Shown: piece by piece, positions 17,431 to 26,042 of the stretch
How positions within the stretch are numbered: the stretch's first letter is position 1
Layout: each line of letters starts with the position of its first letter
Assembly (NCBI GenBank): GCA_050633785.1
Contig: JBOEHE010000005.1
Coordinates: 119,167 to 183,166 of the forward strand
Direction of reading: 5' to 3'
From: CALKZN01 sp050633785
GTDB lineage: Bacteria; Pseudomonadota; Gammaproteobacteria; Arenicellales; Arenicellaceae
DNA: 64,000 nt
Program-made: the position numbers and the translations under genes
The notes under the pieces: generated by a model
Told to the model about the DNA's origin: nothing
What the model saw: only the letters and a program-made list of their open reading frames with translations
Databases searched by the model: none

Positions 17431-18375
17431 CTATCGTTGCTGCAAACCGGTAGACAATTGATACAGACATTCAGATAGTGTCTGCCACTGTGAACAAGCA
17501 TCATGATTTAATTCGACGCACTCCAGCATAACTCCGGTAATGCTGTGCATACCCGTTGGCATTTTCTGCACAAGTTGATTTAGAATCAAACCCTGTTCAC
17601 CGAGGCTTCTCAAAGCGTTATTCGCGCTACAATCAACCATGACACGGGGCTCAAAACCTCTATCAAGTAAGTGCTTTTCGGCTATGCTTATGTCATTCAG
17701 GCTTTGTTCAGAGTCTATCCTTCCGCATAAAATGGCATGGGCGTATTGATTGCCGACAGACTGAAGAATTGCCGCCACTCCGTCATTATCAAAACCAAGA
17801 AATGTGTGTGGTCTGGAAATGGCATCCAGAGCATTAACAGTGCTTTCAATGGACCCATCACAACCCATTTTCAAACCAACAGGCACTGATAAGTTACTGG
17901 CAATCTCCCGATGGACCGGCGACTCAATAACACTCGCACCAATCTCTGACCAACTCATTAGATCCTGCAAGTATTGAGGTTCAAGCAGATCAAGTATTGG
18001 GCTGCTAATCGGAAGACCAAGAGCGGCAATATCCAACATCAATTCACGGGTTTGAAAAATCCGCTGTTCAATAGCCATATTGCCTTTGGCAGACTCATGT
18101 GTCTGAGCAAGTGTTTGCTTACCACACACCTGCACCACAAGAAAAACCTCATTGGCTATGCACCTGGCAACTTCCGTCATCCGTTGTGCCCATTGAACCA
18201 ACAACTCACGATCATCAATAGACCCCAGATCAACCACTACTAACAATCGTTTATCGCCTTTATCAAGAATCGCTTCTATTATCCGGCGGTTTTTTCGAAC
18301 CCGCTGTTTTATTCCAGCAGGAACAGGCAGCTTATTCCGTAAGTCGTCTGGGCTGATTAATTGTTCAACAGACAT
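17431..18375 (-). CDS. DAHP-synthase-like protein, probable pseudoenzyme
   Basis: 314 aa, full-length relative of class I DAHP synthases (AroF/G/H, about 350 aa). Family blocks align without doubt: N-terminal DDLR..LP, EPQYLQDLMSWSEIGASVIESPVHREIAS, VPVGLKMGCDGS and MVDCSANNALRS. But residues needed for catalysis in E. coli AroG are changed: Cys61 to Gly51 (GPCSIHD motif now LGSIDD), Arg92 to Val80, Lys97 to Gly85, Arg99 to Gln87, Arg234 to Cys217, His268 to Ala251. Arg165, Lys186, Glu302 and Asp326 persist (R156, K169, E285, D292). Feedback-site positions Pro150, Gln151, Ser180 and Phe209 are kept. Synthase activity is unlikely. A ligand-sensing role within this aromatic catabolic locus is inferred. 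Confidence 0.85.
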   Translation of the reverse strand: MSVEQLISPDDLRNKLPVPAGIKQRVRKNRRIIEAILDKGDKRLLVVVDLGSIDDRELLVQWAQRMTEVARCIANEVFLVVQVCGKQTLAQTHESAKGNMAIEQRIFQTRELMLDIAALGLPISSPILDLLEPQYLQDLMSWSEIGASVIESPVHREIASNLSVPVGLKMGCDGSIESTVNALDAISRPHTFLGFDNDGVAAILQSVGNQYAHAILCGRIDSEQSLNDISIAEKHLLDRGFEPRVMVDCSANNALRSLGEQGLILNQLVQKMPTGMHSITGVMLECVELNHDACSQWQTLSECLYQLSTGLQQR

Positions 18376-18526
18376 GATTGTAGTGCCTCACTAAGGTATT
18401 TCCTGAAGCCACAAGTAAATGACAAAAACACATGGGAAGTAAAATTTTCATAGGAAACGTTATAAAAAGTAAATGCTGTTTGTATGGGCAACTACATACT
18501 GGTTTAAACCGATAGCCACCCGCCCC

Positions 18527-19006
18527 TCATGCAGACACTTTTGCCAAAGGAATTCTGGTTTCGCTCTTAACTTCACGCAGGGTTATATTTGTTCCAACCC
18601 GTAAAATGCCGGGCAAGGTAAATATCGTTTCTTCCAGAAAACGATTGTAAGACTCTATATCCTCAGACACTACTTTGAGTAAAAAATCAGCATCTCCTGT
18701 TGTAGCATGACATTCAAGCACATCATCTCGCTGCAACATGACTTGTTCAAATCGCTCTACACTGCCTGGCTCATGCCGCGCTAGTGAGACATGAACGAAA
18801 GTGCTAAATTTAAGATCCAACGCTTTACGGTTCAGCAGGGCAACATATCGACTAATAACACCTGCAGTTTCCAAAGCTCGTATTCGACGCCAGCAGGCTG
18901 CTGCTGAAATATTGACCCGATCAGCAACCTCCTGATTACTCAGTCTCCCCTCAACCTGAAGAATATCCAGAATTTTACGATCTACCTTATCAATTGAAAC
19001 TGTCAT
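18527..19006 (-). CDS. Lrp/AsnC-family transcriptional regulator
   Basis: 159 aa regulator: N-terminal helix-turn-helix (RKILDILQVEGRLSNQEVADRVNISAAACWRRIRALE, about residues 8-43 in total) and a C-terminal RAM ligand-binding domain with the GDADFLLKVV strand. The start at 19006 is preferred because GGAG lies nine bases upstream; a Met at 19033 is in frame. It is divergent from the indolepyruvate oxidoreductase gene and upstream of the DAHP-synthase-like gene. It probably controls amino-acid catabolism here in response to phenylalanine, tyrosine or tryptophan. The shared 220-base region with the oxidoreductase is AT-rich, as Lrp sites usually are, but no single site can be called. Confidence 0.9.
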   Translation of the reverse strand: MTVSIDKVDRKILDILQVEGRLSNQEVADRVNISAAACWRRIRALETAGVISRYVALLNRKALDLKFSTFVHVSLARHEPGSVERFEQVMLQRDDVLECHATTGDADFLLKVVSEDIESYNRFLEETIFTLPGILRVGTNITLREVKSETRIPLAKVSA

Positions 19007-19229
19007 ATTATCGTTCTCCACATCGGTTCTCATTCTAAATGTCTTTGACTGAGATATCTAGAAGCATATTAACTCAAATAAACATTATATTAATGATTAT
19101 TTACAAATATTACATTTAAACGAAATAAACTATCACAAAACCATTTTTTCGGCTTCACATAGAAAGATAATTTCAAGCTTATTGAGGTACTCTTTTATGA
19201 AGTAAAAATACAGTGTTGTGAGAGTTTTA

Positions 19230-22200
19230 ATGAATAAAATCAGTACCGATGTCCAGCTTGATTCCTACGAACTCAATGACAACTATGACCGCACTAACGG
19301 ACGAGTCTTCCTGACAGGAATACAAGCATTGGTAAAACTACCATTGATGCAACGCCAGCTTGATAAAATCAATGGTTTAAATACCGCAGGATTCGTCACT
19401 GGCTATCGAGGCTCACCGCTGGGAGGATATGACCAGGCATTATGGAAAGCGAATTCCTATTTAGAAGAAAACGATATCACCTTTCTGCCTGGCATCAATG
19501 AAGAATTAGCGGCTACCGCAGTCATGGGCACTCAACAAGTAGAAGAGGAAGATGACCGCAGTGTTGATGGTGTATTTTCCATCTGGTATGGCAAAGGGCC
19601 CGGAGTTGATCGAGCGGGCGATGCTCTCAAACACGGCAATGCTTATGGTTCCTCGAAAAACGGTGGTGTTTTGATGATTATGGGAGACGATCATGGTTGT
19701 GTTTCATCCAGTATGTCCCACCAATCAGATGTCACCGCAATGTCGTGGTATGCCCCTATTATCCATCCTGCAAATGTTGCAGAATATATAGAATATGGTT
19801 TATGGGGATGGGCTCTGTCTCGATATTCCGGTATGTGGGTTGGGTTTAAAGCCATCTCAGAGATTGTTGAAAGTGCAATGTCTGTAGATTTAACAGATTT
19901 ACCCCACTTTTCTTCTCCAACAGATTTCACCCCACCACCTCAAGGCTTGAACTTTCGCTGGCCTGATTTACCCGGCATGCAAATCGAACAACGCATGGTG
20001 GTAAAAAAAGAAGCCGTATTGGCTTTTGCCCGCGCCAACCCAATCGATAAAGCCATTTACAATTTACCCAATGCCAGAATGGGCATCATTACCACAGGCA
20101 AAGCTCACCTGGATTTAATGGAAGCATTACAATATCTGGGGATTAATGCCGATAAAGCCAAAGAAATAGGTTTAGACATTTATAAAGTTGGGTTGGTCTG
20201 GCCCATTGAACCCGAAGGAATTTATCATTTTCTGAATAACAAAGAAGAAGTTTTGGTTGTTGAAGAAAAGCGCGGCATTATTGAAAGCCAGCTAAAAGAA
20301 CTGTTGTACGACTACGAAGGCTACAAACCTAAACGCATGGTCGGAAAACATGACGAAAACATGCATCCACTGTTGACCTGGACGGATGAACTATCACCCA
20401 GCTATCTCGCCCCTATTGTGGCTGGACGTTTATCCAAGCTATTTAAACAGGTGAACTTTGATCAGGCATTAAATCACATCAACAACACCCAGGTTTGTGT
20501 CCAGGCACCATCAGGAGTAAAACGTTTACCGTATTTCTGTTCCGGTTGTCCTCACAACACCTCAACCAAAGTGCCTGAGGGCAGCGAAGCCTTAGCCGGT
20601 ATAGGTTGCCACTTCATGGCATCCTGGATGTCACGAAAAACCAGCTCTCTGATTCAGATGGGGGGAGAAGGCATTGGCTGGGTAGGCAAATCACGTTACT
20701 TGAACAACGGTCATATTTTTCAAAACCTGGGAGAAGGTACCTATTTTCATTCTGGTTCTCTGGCAATACGCCAGGCTATTGCTTCAAAGGTTAATATCAC
20801 CTATAAAATACTGTTCAATGACGCTACCGCCATGACTGGTGGGCAACCCATTGATGGCCCAATCAGTGTTGCAACCATCGCTCATCAAGTGGTTTCAGAA
20901 GGCGCCAGCCGCGTCACCATCGTCAGCGACGAACCAACAAAGTATAACCGCGACAGAGATTTCCCTACTGAAGTTACCTTTCATCATCGCGACGAAATGG
21001 ATGTCATTCAACGTCAACTGCGTGACATCTCAGGCACCACTATTCTGATTTACGATCAAACGTGTGCCGCAGAAAAAAGGCGCTTGCGAAAGCGCAAGCA
21101 ATACCCGGATCCGCCCAAGAGGGTGTTTATCAACGATCTGGTCTGCGAAGGCTGTGGTGATTGTTCAAACCAATCCAATTGTTTGTCGATCTTTCCCAAA
21201 CCAACGGAGTTTGGTCCCAAACGAAAAATTGATCAATCCAGCTGTAATAAGGATTATTCTTGCGTCAAAGGTTTTTGTCCGAGCTTTGTCACTGTTGAAG
21301 GTGGACAACTGCGCAAACCCAAGGCCGTTGATTTTGATGAAAGTTTCACCAAACGAGTCGAACAACTCGACACCCCTGATTATCAACAGCTTGAAAAACC
21401 GTTTGACCTGCTGGTAGGAGGCGTTGGTGGCACAGGTGTTGTAACCGTTGGTTCACTGGTCACTATGGCTGCTCACCTTGAAGGCAAAGGCGCTTCTGTG
21501 CTTGATTTTATGGGGTTCGCTCAAAAAGGCGGAACGGTTATGAGTTTTGTTCGAATAGGTAAAAACCCTCAGGCCTTGAATCAAGTTCGTATCGACACTG
21601 GCATGGCTGATGCCATGATTGCCTGCGACATGATTGTAGGCACCGACCCACGATCATTGAAAGTTTTACGACATGGCCAGAGCAAAGTAATTGTCAACCT
21701 GTCCGAATTACCCAGTGGTGATTTTGTTATGGACCGCAACGCAGATATGCAGACAGACCTAAGGGTCAGTACTCTGAGACAAGCTGTTGGTGATGACTGT
21801 GTAGATACTCTGGATGCAAATAAGCTCGCTGAAAAACTTCTGGGCAACACTGTTTTCTCCAATGTTTTCCTTTTAGGGTACGCTTGGCAAAAAGGTATTA
21901 TTCCATTAAGTCTCAAAGCAATGGAACGTGCTATTGAATTAAACAATGTTGCCATAGACAAGAATAAGAAAGCGTTTAACTGGGGGCGTATAGCCGCCGA
22001 AGATTTACCGTTTGTACTTAAGGTCATTGGTAATGATGAGTCGCAAACGATAGCCACAGAATTAAATGACATTATCAGTAAACGTGAAACCTTCCTGACC
22101 CAATACCAAAATAAGGCCTACGCAAAAGCTTACACAGATTTTGTTGCTAAAGTGAAGGAACAGGAAAAGAGACTTAATTGCTCTGATTTCAAACTTACAG

Positions 22201-22730
22201 AAACCGTTGCCAGATATTTGTTTAAAGTCATGGCTTATAAAGATGAATATGAAGTGGCCCGTTTATTCACTGATGGCAGTTTTATAAAACAAATAACACA
22301 CAATTTTGAGGGTGATTACACTCTCAAATTCCATATGGCCCCCCCCTTGTTATCCAGAAAACTGGATGCCGAAGGTCGTCCCAGAAAGAAGCAATTTGGT
22401 CCCTGGATGTACCCAGCTCTAAAAGTCATGGCTAAGTTAAAATTTCTCCGTGGCAGCAAACTGGATATCTTCGGATACAGCCAGGAACGCCAGAGTGAAA
22501 TCAAACTGATAGAAGATTACAAAACCATTATTGAATCTTTGTTTGACGCATTAAATTCTGACAATTTGGCCACCGCAATAAAAATTGCTGAATTCCCGGA
22601 TCAAATTCGCGGCTATGGTCCAGTCAAAGAAAAAGCCTTGAAAGAGTCGGAGGAAACCGTAAAACATCTACTCGAAGATTTTGCTGACAAAACCACTAAG
22701 GCCTTAATTGCAACAGACACTGCCGCCTGA
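19230..22730 (+). CDS. Fused indolepyruvate/arylpyruvate:ferredoxin oxidoreductase
   Basis: Thiamine-diphosphate 2-oxoacid oxidoreductase, 1166 aa, with IorA- and IorB-type parts in one chain, as in proteobacterial family members. Start at ATG 19230; a GTG four codons earlier is in frame. Order: pyrimidine domain with GYRGSPLGGYD near residue 50; ThDP domain with CSGCPHNTS, GEGIGWVGKS and NDATAMTGGQ about 430-540; ferredoxin-like Fe-S region with CEGCGDC near 638; gamma domain GGVGGTGVVTVGSL near 729; C-terminal DUF6537-like region. It converts aryl pyruvates and CoA to arylacetyl-CoA. With the adjacent aminotransferase it would deliver phenylacetyl-CoA to the Paa enzymes without PaaK (inference). 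Confidence 0.92.
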   Translation: MNKISTDVQLDSYELNDNYDRTNGRVFLTGIQALVKLPLMQRQLDKINGLNTAGFVTGYRGSPLGGYDQALWKANSYLEENDITFLPGINEELAATAVMGTQQVEEEDDRSVDGVFSIWYGKGPGVDRAGDALKHGNAYGSSKNGGVLMIMGDDHGCVSSSMSHQSDVTAMSWYAPIIHPANVAEYIEYGLWGWALSRYSGMWVGFKAISEIVESAMSVDLTDLPHFSSPTDFTPPPQGLNFRWPDLPGMQIEQRMVVKKEAVLAFARANPIDKAIYNLPNARMGIITTGKAHLDLMEALQYLGINADKAKEIGLDIYKVGLVWPIEPEGIYHFLNNKEEVLVVEEKRGIIESQLKELLYDYEGYKPKRMVGKHDENMHPLLTWTDELSPSYLAPIVAGRLSKLFKQVNFDQALNHINNTQVCVQAPSGVKRLPYFCSGCPHNTSTKVPEGSEALAGIGCHFMASWMSRKTSSLIQMGGEGIGWVGKSRYLNNGHIFQNLGEGTYFHSGSLAIRQAIASKVNITYKILFNDATAMTGGQPIDGPISVATIAHQVVSEGASRVTIVSDEPTKYNRDRDFPTEVTFHHRDEMDVIQRQLRDISGTTILIYDQTCAAEKRRLRKRKQYPDPPKRVFINDLVCEGCGDCSNQSNCLSIFPKPTEFGPKRKIDQSSCNKDYSCVKGFCPSFVTVEGGQLRKPKAVDFDESFTKRVEQLDTPDYQQLEKPFDLLVGGVGGTGVVTVGSLVTMAAHLEGKGASVLDFMGFAQKGGTVMSFVRIGKNPQALNQVRIDTGMADAMIACDMIVGTDPRSLKVLRHGQSKVIVNLSELPSGDFVMDRNADMQTDLRVSTLRQAVGDDCVDTLDANKLAEKLLGNTVFSNVFLLGYAWQKGIIPLSLKAMERAIELNNVAIDKNKKAFNWGRIAAEDLPFVLKVIGNDESQTIATELNDIISKRETFLTQYQNKAYAKAYTDFVAKVKEQEKRLNCSDFKLTETVARYLFKVMAYKDEYEVARLFTDGSFIKQITHNFEGDYTLKFHMAPPLLSRKLDAEGRPRKKQFGPWMYPALKVMAKLKFLRGSKLDIFGYSQERQSEIKLIEDYKTIIESLFDALNSDNLATAIKIAEFPDQIRGYGPVKEKALKESEETVKHLLEDFADKTTKALIATDTAA

Positions 22731-22774
22731 TGCTTGATGTAAATAGGCAGTGAATTGACGATACGCAGTTTTCC

Positions 22775-22801
22775 AGCTCAGCGAATCTGCTGAGCTAGTT
22801 T
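22775..22801 (+). terminator. Rho-independent terminator after the oxidoreductase gene
   Basis: AGCTCAGC (22775-22782) pairs perfectly with GCTGAGCT (22789-22796) around a 6-base loop, followed by AGTTTTT. It lies between the oxidoreductase stop and the aminotransferase start, so the second gene either has its own promoter or depends on read-through. Confidence 0.75.
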
Positions 22802-22834
22802 TTACGTTTATTATTTATCGATGGAATTACTATT

Positions 22835-24025
22835 ATGTTTGAACGACTACCCTACCTGCCTGCAGACCCGATTCTTGGTCTTATGTCAGCCTTCAATGCC
22901 GACACTACAGAACACAAAGTGGATCTGGGCGCTGGCGTGTATAAAAACGAAAGTGGCGAGACTCCCATTATGCAGGCGGTTACCCAGGCCCAATCGATCT
23001 GGGCAAAACAAGAAAGCACCAAAAGCTATGCTGCTCCAGCTGGTTTTACTGATTTCAACGAAGGAATCGTAGAGTTACTGTTAGGAGAAAAGCACCCTGC
23101 TCTAATTGCTCAAAGAGTTGCCAGTATTCAAACCACTGGAGGCTGTGCTGCACTTAGCATTGCAGCAGGCATGCTAAAGCGCTGCAAAGAGGATGTTAAA
23201 ATCTGGGTTTCTAATCCAACTTGGGCAAACCACACTCCGTTGCTCAGCGGCGCTGGTCTTGAATTGGTCGAATACCCTTACTACAATTTTGACACTAATG
23301 AGATAGATTTTGATGCGATGATGTCAACATTATCAAACGCATCACAAGGGGATTTAGTCTTGCTGCATGGTTGTTGTCATAACCCTTCCGGGGCAGATTT
23401 AAACAAACAACAATGGCATGAAATCTGCCAACTTTTGATAAAACAGGGGGCCATCCCTTTCGTTGACATAGCCTATCAAGGCCTTGGCGATGGCTTGGAT
23501 AAAGATGCTTACGGGCTGCGTCATTTAGCCCAGGAATGCCCGGAAATGATCATTGCATCATCGTGTTCAAAGAACTTTGGACTCTATAGAGAACGTGTGG
23601 GAGCCATTGTGGTTGTCGCCAAACATAAAGATACTGCCAGCGTTTGCCAAGGACAGTTATTAAATGTTGTCAGACAAATTTATTCAATGCCTCCCAGCCA
23701 TGGTGCAGCGCTGGTTGGAATTATTTTGAAATCAGCTGATTTAACGGCAGTTTGGCAACAGGAATTGCTTAATATGCGTCAACGAATCTCTGATTTACGC
23801 CTGACATTGACGCAACACCTTGCAACTGCTGGCGCAGGAGGCCGGTTTGACTATATTAAAAAAGAAAAAGGCATGTTTTCTTTTCTCGGTATCTCAAGGG
23901 AACAAGTCCACACCTTAAAACAAGAGCACAATATCTATATGGTCGATTCCAGCCGGATTAATGTCGCAGGTTTAAACAAAGCCAACATGGATTATGTCGT
24001 TGACTCTTTGTTAAGAGTGATATGA
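22835..24025 (+). CDS. Aromatic amino acid / aspartate aminotransferase (TyrB/AspC family)
   Basis: PLP-dependent class I aminotransferase of 396 aa (family about 397). The opening PADPILGLMSAFN and VDLGAGVYKNESG are AspC/TyrB signatures. The PLP lysine is Lys246 in SSCSKNFGLYRERVG, the phosphate loop is TTGGCAA near 101-106, HNPSG contacts PLP, and a DSSRINVAG segment holds the C-terminal Arg. In this locus it most likely turns phenylalanine (or tyrosine, tryptophan) into the aryl pyruvate used by the upstream oxidoreductase. Specificity between aspartate and aromatic substrates cannot be read with certainty. Confidence 0.9.
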   Translation: MFERLPYLPADPILGLMSAFNADTTEHKVDLGAGVYKNESGETPIMQAVTQAQSIWAKQESTKSYAAPAGFTDFNEGIVELLLGEKHPALIAQRVASIQTTGGCAALSIAAGMLKRCKEDVKIWVSNPTWANHTPLLSGAGLELVEYPYYNFDTNEIDFDAMMSTLSNASQGDLVLLHGCCHNPSGADLNKQQWHEICQLLIKQGAIPFVDIAYQGLGDGLDKDAYGLRHLAQECPEMIIASSCSKNFGLYRERVGAIVVVAKHKDTASVCQGQLLNVVRQIYSMPPSHGAALVGIILKSADLTAVWQQELLNMRQRISDLRLTLTQHLATAGAGGRFDYIKKEKGMFSFLGISREQVHTLKQEHNIYMVDSSRINVAGLNKANMDYVVDSLLRVI

Positions 24026-24078
24026 GAACCGTTCATTAGTGTTTTAAATTCTCTTTATTTACTTAGAAAATAGTGAAA

Positions 24079-24112
24079 TTAGAGCTTGTTTTAACACCCA
24101 AACGAGCTCTAA
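24079..24112. terminator. 13-bp hairpin downstream of the aminotransferase
   Basis: TTAGAGCTTGTTT (24079-24091) pairs with AAACGAGCTCTAA (24100-24112) with one G-U pair and an 8-base loop. It stands between the convergent aminotransferase and putP genes, as a terminator would. No T-run follows on either strand. Confidence 0.5.
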
Positions 24113-24282
24113 CTCACAGATAAAAGGCTGAGTGTGAGTTTCCATTACCTCACTCCAGGCTCTGTCTCTTTAATCACTTCAATAGAAAAACATCTATTAC
24201 CAAAACCAACTCATTTATGGGTAAATACTACAAATGCAGCAGTTGTCTTTTTCTGCTGAATTTGCCCTGAATAAGGTTTTAA

Positions 24283-25737
24283 TCAATCCAATTGCTCCAA
24301 TATTTCCTCAGAAGGCTTTGGTGTGATTAAACTAACAATGATAATAACAAAAAGGGAGATAAAGAAACTGGGTAATAATTCATAAAAATATTCCCCTTCA
24401 ATGCTGACAAAGTTTTCAAACACCGCAATGCTGACTGCGCCGCTTATCATACCGGCAATAGCACCGGCCTGAGTCGTGCCACGCCAGCAAACAGATAAAA
24501 TCATCACTGGACCTAAAGCAGCACCAAAGCCCCCCCAGGCCAAGCCAACCAGAGTCAAAATGGAGCCTGTATCATTGAGCGCAATCAGCAGTGCAATGGT
24601 CGCAAACACCATCACGCCACTTCGACTAATCCACACTCTTTTCTCATCTGAAACGTTGTCAAAGAAAGGCATATCTTCAGTTAATGCGGCACTGAGTACT
24701 AGCAGTTGTGAATCCGCAGTCGACATCAACGCAGCCAGGACCGCAGCCAGAATAAGACCGGCAAAGACCGGGTGAAATATAGTGTAAGTCAGGACTAGAA
24801 AAATACGTTCTTTATCGCCACCTAAGCCTTCTACCCCAGGCAAAGGATAGATCGCGCCATAACCAATGCCGATAATGCCAATACTCATTGAAACTATCAG
24901 GCATAAAACCATCCATGTAGTTGCGATTCTTCGCGCTTTGGGAATATCATCCACTGAACGGATGCCCATAAAACGCGACAAAATGTGAGGTTGACCACAG
25001 TAACCAATACCCCAGGCTAGAAACGATGCCGCGGAAATCACACTCATTGACAGGTCAAAAATTCCCGGTTTAACCTGCTCTAAATCAATGTTAGCTTCGT
25101 TCATTGTATAGAAACCGAAAATAGCAAGAAATGCCAAAGAGGCCAGTATCAATAAACCTTGAATCAAATCAGTCCAGCACACCGCTAAGTAGCCGCCCAA
25201 GAGAGTATAAGACACAACGACTACCGTCGTTATGATATATCCAGTCAATAATGAGGAATCAAACACATAGGAGAAAAGTAATGACCCTCCTTTTAAACCC
25301 GATGCCACATATAAAGTAAAGAATATTAAAATAACAATGGCGGCAAACGTTTTTATTATTTTTCCTTTGGCATTGAACCGTTTCTGTAAATAGCCCGGAA
25401 TCGTAATTGCATTGAGATTTTCACTGTATTTTCTGAGATTCTCGGCAACCAGACGCCAGTTTAAATACGAACCAATCATGGCTCCCAGACAAATCCAAAA
25501 ACCGGCGACAAGGCCACCGGCATAAACAGCACCTGGCAAGCCCAGTATTAACCAGCTGCTCATATCTGAAGCTCCGGCACTGATGGCACTGGTTACAGGA
25601 CCAACCGAACGGCCTCCAATGATAAAACCTTCGTTACCTTGAGTCTTGGTCAGTGCATAACACCCCAACAAGAACATAGCGACAAAATAAATGAAAAAAT
25701 CGATATAGATAATAATCGCATCGAGAGTGTTAATCAT
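24283..25737 (-). CDS. putP: Sodium:solute symporter, PutP (sodium/proline) type
   Basis: Inner-membrane Na+-coupled transporter of 484 aa with about 13 hydrophobic helices, normal for PutP (502 in E. coli). Diagnostic PutP stretches: FIIGGRSVGP, SAGASDMSSWLILGLPGAVY with the sodium-site Asp and Ser in helix 2, AWGIGYCGQPHILSRFM in the middle, and ALMSTADSQLLVLSAALTED in helix 9 (the Ser/Thr sodium ligands). Proline is the usual substrate. Divergent from an AraC-family gene, an arrangement seen for proline regulators such as PruR in Pseudomonas, which supports but does not prove proline use. Confidence 0.87.
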   Translation of the reverse strand: MINTLDAIIIYIDFFIYFVAMFLLGCYALTKTQGNEGFIIGGRSVGPVTSAISAGASDMSSWLILGLPGAVYAGGLVAGFWICLGAMIGSYLNWRLVAENLRKYSENLNAITIPGYLQKRFNAKGKIIKTFAAIVILIFFTLYVASGLKGGSLLFSYVFDSSLLTGYIITTVVVVSYTLLGGYLAVCWTDLIQGLLILASLAFLAIFGFYTMNEANIDLEQVKPGIFDLSMSVISAASFLAWGIGYCGQPHILSRFMGIRSVDDIPKARRIATTWMVLCLIVSMSIGIIGIGYGAIYPLPGVEGLGGDKERIFLVLTYTIFHPVFAGLILAAVLAALMSTADSQLLVLSAALTEDMPFFDNVSDEKRVWISRSGVMVFATIALLIALNDTGSILTLVGLAWGGFGAALGPVMILSVCWRGTTQAGAIAGMISGAVSIAVFENFVSIEGEYFYELLPSFFISLFVIIIVSLITPKPSEEILEQLD

Positions 25738-26024
25738 ACTAATCCGTCCTCAGAATTTTTATTCGAATTATTTTTTTTCTGAGTCACATTATAATTTCTG
25801 CCATTTTTTTAAAATTTCAGAAACCTCTCATATTCCTTTCAAAAACTCTCATACGAAAAACAGAAGTTGATTCAATAAATTACTACACAATCTCTCTTAT
25901 GACGACAAACCACCGAACCATTGCACAAGGTCTGAGCCCTTCAATACTGTCGAGGGGCAAGTTTGTGGAGCTCTTTTAGATTTGATAAAATATCGAAATA
26001 ATTTATACTTTTTGAGGTGATCAT
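25738..26024. promoter_or_regulatory. Divergent putP / araC-type control region
   Basis: About 300 AT-rich bases between divergent genes, presumably holding both promoters and the AraC-type protein's sites. T-rich tracts near 25765-25815 lie just upstream of putP. No clear direct repeat or -35/-10 pair can be named. Confidence 0.4.
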
Positions 26025-26042
26025 ATGATCGAAAAAATTTAA
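26025..26042 (+). promoter_or_regulatory. Five-codon leader ORF before the AraC-type gene
   Basis: GAGG (26014-26017) is well placed before an ATG at 26025 that encodes M-I-E-K-I and then TAA at 26040-26042. The last base of that stop is the first base of the regulator's ATG (TAATG). The regulator itself has no ribosome site of its own, so translation by re-initiation is plausible. Alternatively one base is missing or extra in the A6 run and the ATG at 26025 is the true start. Confidence 0.4.
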
